Source: Sipunculus nudus
Lineage: Eukaryota > Annelida > Sipuncula > Golfingiida > Sipunculidae
DNA: 64,000 bases
Reading direction: 5' to 3'
Assembly: GCA_026874595.1 (NCBI GenBank)
Contig: CM049312.1
Location: 74,560,429-74,624,428 of the forward strand
Each line of letters opens with the position of its first letter. Positions within the stretch are counted from its first letter, which is position 1. The notes under the pieces are model-generated. The model saw only the letters and a list, made by a program, of their open reading frames with translations, had not been told where the DNA came from and did no database searches. This document shows positions 57,906-64,000 of this stretch, one piece after another. Position numbers and translations under genes: made by a program.

Positions 57906-58905
57906 ACAGAATCTGTAGACAAGGGGAAAATTGTCAATTTCGTAGCTCTGGATGCATCCAAGGCTTTTGACAGAGTACGGCATGAGAGCATGCAGTATAA
58001 ATTATAACGCACAGGTATTGGAGAAAATCACTTCGATGGTTCTACAGTTGATTAACAAATAGAAAACAACGTGTCTCACTGAACGGGAGCTCGTCAGACC
58101 ATAGGTACATCTCAGCTGGAGTTCCTCAGGGATCCCTCTTGGACCACTTTATTTTAGTATACATAAATGACATGGCACCACAAGTTGAAACAAACATCAG
58201 GTTATTTGCTGATGACGTTTCGCTATTATTACAAGAAATGACATTGAACATTTGGCTCAATGTCTAAATGCTGACAGTGTAAGGATACGAAACTTGGCTG
58301 AGAAGTGGTATGTCACTTTTAATTCACATAAAAACTAACATTCGCCTCGAAACATGTGACGCAGGAAGATACCCTTATTTGAGATCACGAGGTATAGGAA
58401 GTGGCGGTTCATACACATGTAGGTTTGTTCTTAAATGATAAATGTACCCTATTAGACCACATAGACTATATATGTAATGAGGCCAATAAAAGAATATATT
58501 TCTTATAAGTAGTTACCTGTACAAATTTGACAGTTGATCCTTAGGAAGACTTTATTTAACGTTCATTAGACCACTAAAGCAGAGTCATATAAGTTAGTAC
58601 AGTTAAGTGCATGACGAATAATAACTGGATCACGTAGAGGTGCCAGTCACAGTTTACTGTATAAAGAAACAGGGTGACTGATACTTGCCACGAGTAGAAA
58701 GAGACATAACATTAACTTGTGCCCTTGTATCGAAACAGTTTATGCACACAAACTATTATTTTTTCAGGAAATGCTGACAATCTCGTATTACTAATGTGCG
58801 TATTACCAATGTGCGGTAATGCACCGATCTTTCCTATGCTCGACGTGTCAGAACTGGTACACATTTTGCTGGAACAACTAGAATTCGGAGAGTGCGTACA
58901 TTTTT
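57884..58905 (+). pseudogene. LINE reverse transcriptase remnant (Jockey/CR1 group)
   Basis: Ordered fragments read IITESVDKGKIVNFVALDAS and KAFDRVRHES near 57900-57985, then RWFYS, LTNRKQRVSLNGSS near 58070 and ISAGVPQGSLLDHFILVYIN near 58105-58165. IRLFADDVSLLL (active-site ADD kept) is near 58200-58230, and AARIITG-like and TSRKRH fragments lie near 58620-58710. The catalytic block is intact but stops and frameshifts break the gene. The Helentron-like copy B is inserted at its end. Confidence 0.82.
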
Positions 58906-58907
58906 AA

Positions 58908-61489
58908 CAAGAGGCCCATGGGCCATGACGCTCAGCTGAACTTGAATTACAAGCATGTTTTGCATGCAAAATCTAATGAATATGTAGTAATCAGACATTA
59001 GTTTTAACTGGTATTGCAAGAATTAAATTTTGCTGGTAACAGCATGTTGCGCATACAGACTAGAAATAAAGTGGAACTGCAAGGTTTTTTTTTGTTCTGG
59101 AATGCACAGACAATGAATAAATGATAAATCAACATACCAAACTTGAGCACATAACCTGGTGTTGAGAAAATGGAACAACTATATTTTTTCTAGTGTAAAA
59201 CGACAAGGCCTCATGGAAACATGTGTAATGGAATAAACAGCAGGTTTAGTGCTTGGGTGATATGTGTGTAGAGGAGTTATGTCACACTGGAGGACAGATT
59301 GGCATGAAATCAGTTTTATGGGGTTTCAGGATTTCTGCTGATAAAGCGACATTTTACATATAAATTTGTATTGACTGGTTTAAAATAAAACACTTAACTT
59401 ACCATGAAAATGCATACCAAGTTGTAGGAACAGTTGAAGGTTAAAACATGTGGTCCACTTGTAATCTTGCCATCATGCCAAAGATATTTATGGATGTCTA
59501 GAATCTTGATGTGAACTGATGTTGGGATTGTGTGAAGGCTATTTATAGAGACTAAAGGTGTTGATAAGATCTGGTGTTGTTACTATGTGAAAGAGATTTA
59601 TAGATACTTTTATCAGTTAGCAAATAGTTATTTTGTTGAACAAAGTGTTTTTCATGCTAATATATTAACTTTTTTGTATCAATATATTCTGAATATTAAT
59701 AGATGGCTAGTGAATGCAAAATCAGAATACAGAAATCTTATTTTTGGAATAATCTTATGTATACATAAACATTAGTTGACTTTGTACAGCATAATAAATA
59801 TTCATAGAATATTTCAGGTCAGATGTTATATGTTTAGACAAATAGGCTATAAGGTTGCATGACTTAGGTTAACATCTGAGCTTTTGTATCAAATTTTCCA
59901 TCATTCTGGGGGGTACTTGGGAGCCCCACAGCTCGAAGAAAATGGGTAACAGAGACCTTTTTCTAAGTTTCTAAGGAGACTTTTAATGGGCCTCCCTGCA
60001 TGTCAAGAGAGAAGATTCTAGGTCCATGCGTTACGATTTGTGCCCTGTTAACAGATGACCCCATCTTAAGGTCTCATAAATAGAGAAAATAATTCGTAAA
60101 AATCGAAAAAATACAGATGGCGCCACCAGACTGCAGAAACTGATGAAACATCCCATGATCAATATCCATACAAAGAATCATGGTGATCAATTCAATAGTT
60201 GTTCAGATATTTGAGCTTTTGTATCAAATTTTCCATTATTCTGGGGGGTACTTCTGAGCCCCATAGCTCAGAGGTTATGGGTAACAGAGACCTAGTTTCA
60301 GGTTTCCAAGGAGACTTTTCATGGGCCTCCCTGCATGTCAAGAGAGACGATTCTAGGTCCATTCATTAGGATTTGTGCCCTGTTAACCGATGACCGCATC
60401 TTTTAATGTCTCAAAAATAGAGAAAAAAAAAAACACGTAAAAATCGAAAAAATACAGGTGGCACCACCAGTCTGCAGAAACTGATGAAACACCCCATGAT
60501 CAAAATCAATGCAAAGAATCATGGTGATCAATGCAATAGTTGATCAGTTACTTGAACTTTTGTATCAAATTTTCCATTATTCTTGTGGGGGGGGGGGATA
60601 CTTCGGAGCCCCATATCTCAGAGGTTATGGGTAACAGAGACCTAATTTCAGGTTTCCAAGGAGACTTTTTATGGGCCTCTCTGCATGTCAAGAGAGAAGA
60701 TTCTAGGTCCAGTCGTTACGATTTGTGCCCTGTTAACAGATGACTGCATCTTCAGAGGTCTCAAAAATAGAGAAAAAAATTCGTAAAAATTGAAAAAATA
60801 CAGGTGGCGCCACCAGTCTGCAGAACTGATGAAACACTCCATGATCAATATCCATGCAAAAAAATCATGACCATCAGTAATGTAGTTAATGAGATATTGA
60901 AGTTTTTTATGAAATTTTTGACTATTCTGGGGGGTACTTCGGGGCCCCATAGCTCGAAGGATATGGGTAACAGAGACCTAATTTCTGGTTTCCATGGACA
61001 TTTTTTCATTGACCTCTCAATGTCTCAAGAATGAAGATTCTAGGTCCAGTCTTTACAATTTGTGCCTTGTTAACAGATGTTCACATTTTTAAAGGTCTCA
61101 AAAATAGAGAAAAAAATTCGTAAAAAATCGAAAAATACAGGTGGCGCCACCAGTCTGCAAAAACTTATGGAACATCTCATGATCAATATGTATGCAAAAA
61201 ATCATGACCATCAGTGATGTAGTTAATGAGATATTGATGTTTTTGTATGAAATTTTTGACTTTTCTGGGGGGTACTTTGGGGCCCCATAGCTCGAAGGAT
61301 ATGGGTAACAGAGACCTAATTTCTGGTTTCCAAGGAGATTTTTCATGGACCTCTCAGAATCTCAAGTTACAAGGTTCTAGGTCCAGCGGTTACGATTTGT
61401 GCCTGGTTAACGGACGGACAAACGGACAGACGGACGACGGACAAAGAGTGATCGCTATAGCTCAGATGACTTTCAGTCAGCTGAGCTAA
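58908..61489 (+). mobile_element. Helentron-like tandem-repeat element, copy B (complete)
   Basis: The 5' end is CAAGAGGCCCATGGGCC then GACGCTCAGCTGA, followed by about 950 bases of unique sequence and four to five units of about 340 bp (59880-61330). The 3' end has a CGGACAGACGGACGACGGAC-type tract, ATCGCTATAG and the hairpin AGCTCAGATGACT-TTC-AGTCAGCTGAGCT closing on CTAA at 61489. It sits between A residues. GCTCAGCTGA near the 5' end and TCAGCTGAGC near the 3' end are inverted copies. No protein gene is present. Confidence 0.8.
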
Positions 61490-61549
61490 AAAGCATTCGG
61501 AAAAATGGACGAAGAACCACCCGCGTACTATTATTCTTTAAAATTGCTC

Positions 61550-62400
61550 ACACTCCGATGCGTCTGGGTTGTAGTTCCTTGAAATGGCATCTGTGTATCT
61601 TGGATACCTTCAGCTCATACCATCGAGGCGCCATCTTCACTCGGTATCGCGTGGCGTTCATGCATTCGTTTGCTTTGAATGGAAATTGCTCATATCTCTG
61701 TAGACCAGACAGCTGGCGCCACCTGCCTTCCCGTTTTTGTAGATTACATTGATGCTGTTTTCTCAGGAATGGGTTTGCCGTAAGACTGGTGGCGCCATCT
61801 AAAATTGCGTCCATCGGTCGTTAGCTTAGGGTGAAAATCAATCATATCTCAGAAGTGGATGCATGTATCAGCCTGAAATTTTGCATGTTTATTTGTCTTG
61901 GATAGCTTGGCTGTAGACCAGACAGGTGGCCCACCTGCCTTTATGTTTTTGTTGAATACATTCAGGCGCTTTTATCAGTAGTGGTTTGGTATCTCTGCCT
62001 GAAATTTTGCATGTACATCCGTCTTGGGTAGATTTCTCATTTACAAGACAAGTGGAGCCACCTACAATCACGTATTGTAAGACTACGTTCATGCCCTTAT
62101 CTAAGGACTGGTTTAATGTATCAGTCTGAAATTTCACATGTCCACCGATTTTGGATACCTCTATCTTGCACACAAGCCTGGTGGCGCCACCTATAACATT
62201 TTTTTACATAGCGTACATTCATCATAGACCTGACAGGTGGCGCTATCTACCTTTTAATTTCCAAAGAATATGTTGCCTCTTTCTCAGGAGTTGTTTGATG
62301 TATTCACCTTAAAAGGTGCATGTCAATAGATCTTGGAATGATTTATCATTACTTCTTACTGCTTGGACCACCTACAATCAATTTCATCTCGTACCCACTT
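61550..62400 (+). repeat. Degenerate ~150-bp tandem repeat
   Basis: Five or more diverged units share TATCAGCCTGAAATTTTGCATGT, CTTGGATAGCTT, GTAGACCAGAC and GGTGGCGCCACCT, as in the array at 21960-22530. It begins about 60 bases after copy B ends. Confidence 0.65.
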
Positions 62401-63040
62401 GTAGATCTGTCTTTGGAGAAAATTGCACTTATATGATGAGTTTAATCGGCATCTCTGATGCCACAAATTTGGAGTCATGTCATGTCAGGAGCATTGAATG
62501 CCTTACTTTACCCATGCCTCTGTGATTTGGCGGATACCTGTAGTCGCTTGTCGACTGCCCATTTTCTAAAGTTATGCATGTAAGTACACCTTCAGTCCCA
62601 ATACATATAGTTTATACTGTAAATTACATTTGCTCATGCCAGTTGGGAACATTCTTGTGAAAATTTGCCGGATTCACACTATTGGAAGCCCTTGTCTTAG
62701 AGACCTCAAATAAATAACATCTAATTATAAGTATAAACCCCTTCATCACTTTTTATCTATTCAAAGAAAGAAGAACAGAAGAACTGATGAAAATGTCGTT
62801 TATAAATTTGTTACCAAAATAAAATAAGTTTACAAATGATTGTAATCCTCCAAAACAAGGATATCCAAGTGCAATTCCATTTACTGTCGGCAGTAAACTG
62901 TTTTCTTAACTTCTGGTACTAAATAGTATAAGTATTACCAAGGGTGAGCGCGTTCGGTACTCCAGTCAATATGTTCCTGCAGTTTGGATTCTGCTTATAC
63001 ATGTACATGATTTTGTTCCAGATTTTCATTGTTACTAATG
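62400..63040. other. Unassigned sequence
   Basis: No gene or repeat recognised. Confidence 0.5.
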
Positions 63041-63290
63041 GAATTAGAAATTAGCACTCAGAGAGTGCAGACCTCCGCCAAAGCAGCTTATTACCCCCAT
63101 ATGACTTTGTCAGAAATGCAGTATCTTTCCAAAAGAAAAATCCTGAATCCAGATGATGATCCGGTGCCCCCAAAATTAAATCAATTGTTCCTTTTATAAT
63201 TGCCGAGGTATTCGGAAGATTTTCATCAAAATCCGTTAATGACTTTTTGAGTGATGTTGCTAACAGACAAACAAATAAAGAAAAGTCCTA
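63041..63290 (+). repeat. Probable interspersed repeat fragment
   Basis: GTGCAGACCTCCGCCAAAG, CAAAATTAAATCAATTGTTCC and TTTTCATCAAAATCCGTTAA followed by CTAACAGACAAACAAATAAAG resemble a repeat common in many marine animal genomes. It looks truncated on the right. The match is from recollection, not a search. Confidence 0.35.
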
Positions 63291-64000
63291 TGAAAGGAAA
63301 ATTTAACTTTTTTATGCCATCTTGCTGAATTTAAGTATGAGAACAAAGACTGTGGCCAGCTTAGACAAAAGGTAAATCCGGCGCTGTTATTAAATTTTTT
63401 TTTAAGTTATTGAACAAAAATATAATTCGGCCAGTCACGTATTTAACTCTCTCTGTGCTCACAATACCTCTGAAATAAGAGGTTGTCTAGTACAAATATC
63501 CAGAACAAATAAAAAAAGTTTCTCAGATCTAAAAAGTCTGTGCGACAGGTAGCCTCGGGAGATATTCTCTTCAGATAGACCCAAACGCTTTCGGCAATCA
63601 CAGTTAACTCTCTAAGACCCAGATTTTGATGGAGTGTTTATGAGGTATTAGCCCGCGCCCTGTGTTCCCATCAATTGCATATTAATCAGGAAGCACAAGA
63701 GACGGATCACAGCCAATCTGATCAGAGGCGAAAGATCACAGCCGCTGTTTCCTGTCTCGTACCAGCTTGGTCCCGGCGATCTTTCAGTCGGAACCTCACT
63801 CTCATACATAAGTAACACTAAAAACGAAGTAAAAAAAAGAGCTTAAATAAACCGGAATCCACAACAGTATAAATGCATGCTGTAGGATAAAGAAATGATG
63901 AATCAGCTCCATATGATGTCAGCAAGTGTCATGTGACCTTGTGCTCTCTCTCTTGTTCACCGAAATTACAGACACCACTTTGAAGGGATTTTGTTTGTCT
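63291..64000. other. Right edge, unassigned
   Basis: No exon is supported. GATCACAGCC occurs twice near 63705 and 63734. Confidence 0.4.

Overview
This is a gene-poor, repeat-rich window of an animal genome, most likely a marine bivalve mollusc (pteriomorph or scallop-like is a guess). The reasons are spliceosomal introns, an AT-rich background with many microsatellites, several LINE lineages, a Gmr1-type Ty3/gypsy retroelement, and long tandem-repeat mobile elements with (CGGA)n-rich subterminal tracts of a kind I associate with bivalve genomes. The species assignment is inference; animal origin is secure. Only two host genes are convincing. At the left edge are the last six coding exons of LIS1 (PAFAH1B1, + strand, 329-4735), followed by a long 3' region with a striking cluster of octamer motifs. 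Near 45-47.5 kb is a two-exon seven-transmembrane receptor gene with an unusually long secreted-type N-terminus (+ strand, 44765-47500). A broken copy of the same receptor, with its promoter and intron, lies at about 30.4-35.6 kb and is split by repeats and a 2-kb hAT-like transposon. Layout: 1-8.2 kb holds LIS1 and its 3' flank, with a tRNA-derived SINE in one intron. 8.2-10.04 kb holds an interspersed repeat and a degenerate 400-bp tandem repeat. 10044-21215 is one LTR retrotransposon on the minus strand, with both LTRs, a polypurine tract, a primer site and a 4-bp target duplication; its domain order is gag-protease-integrase-RT-RNase H, the Gmr1 order rather than the usual gypsy order. Inside its RNase H domain sits a 4.6-kb element made mostly of about 335-bp tandem units, with Helentron-like ends. 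21.2-24.4 kb holds degenerate repeats, a small MITE and a CpG/CCAAT-rich block that may be a promoter. 25-30 kb holds two LINE remnants, a miniature LTR element, a second MITE and a 145-bp tandem repeat. 30.4-35.6 kb is the receptor pseudogene and its insertions. 36.5-42.4 kb holds a second interspersed-repeat copy, a second Gmr1-like remnant and an L1/Tx1-type LINE. 44-47.5 kb is the receptor. 48-51.3 kb holds two more copies of the tandem-repeat element family. 52-58.9 kb holds two LINE remnants, a SINE with a perfect 14-bp target duplication, and candidate MITEs. 58908-61489 is a complete second copy of the Helentron-like element. 61.5-64 kb is degenerate repeats and unassigned sequence. 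There is no operon logic: most of the window is successive and nested mobile elements whose target duplications let the insertion order be read. The best leads for something new are the Helentron-like element family and its higher-order repeat, the receptor with its 12-cysteine extracellular region, the octamer cluster and duplicated decoy splice sites of LIS1, and the hAT-like foldback element built from an inverted minisatellite.
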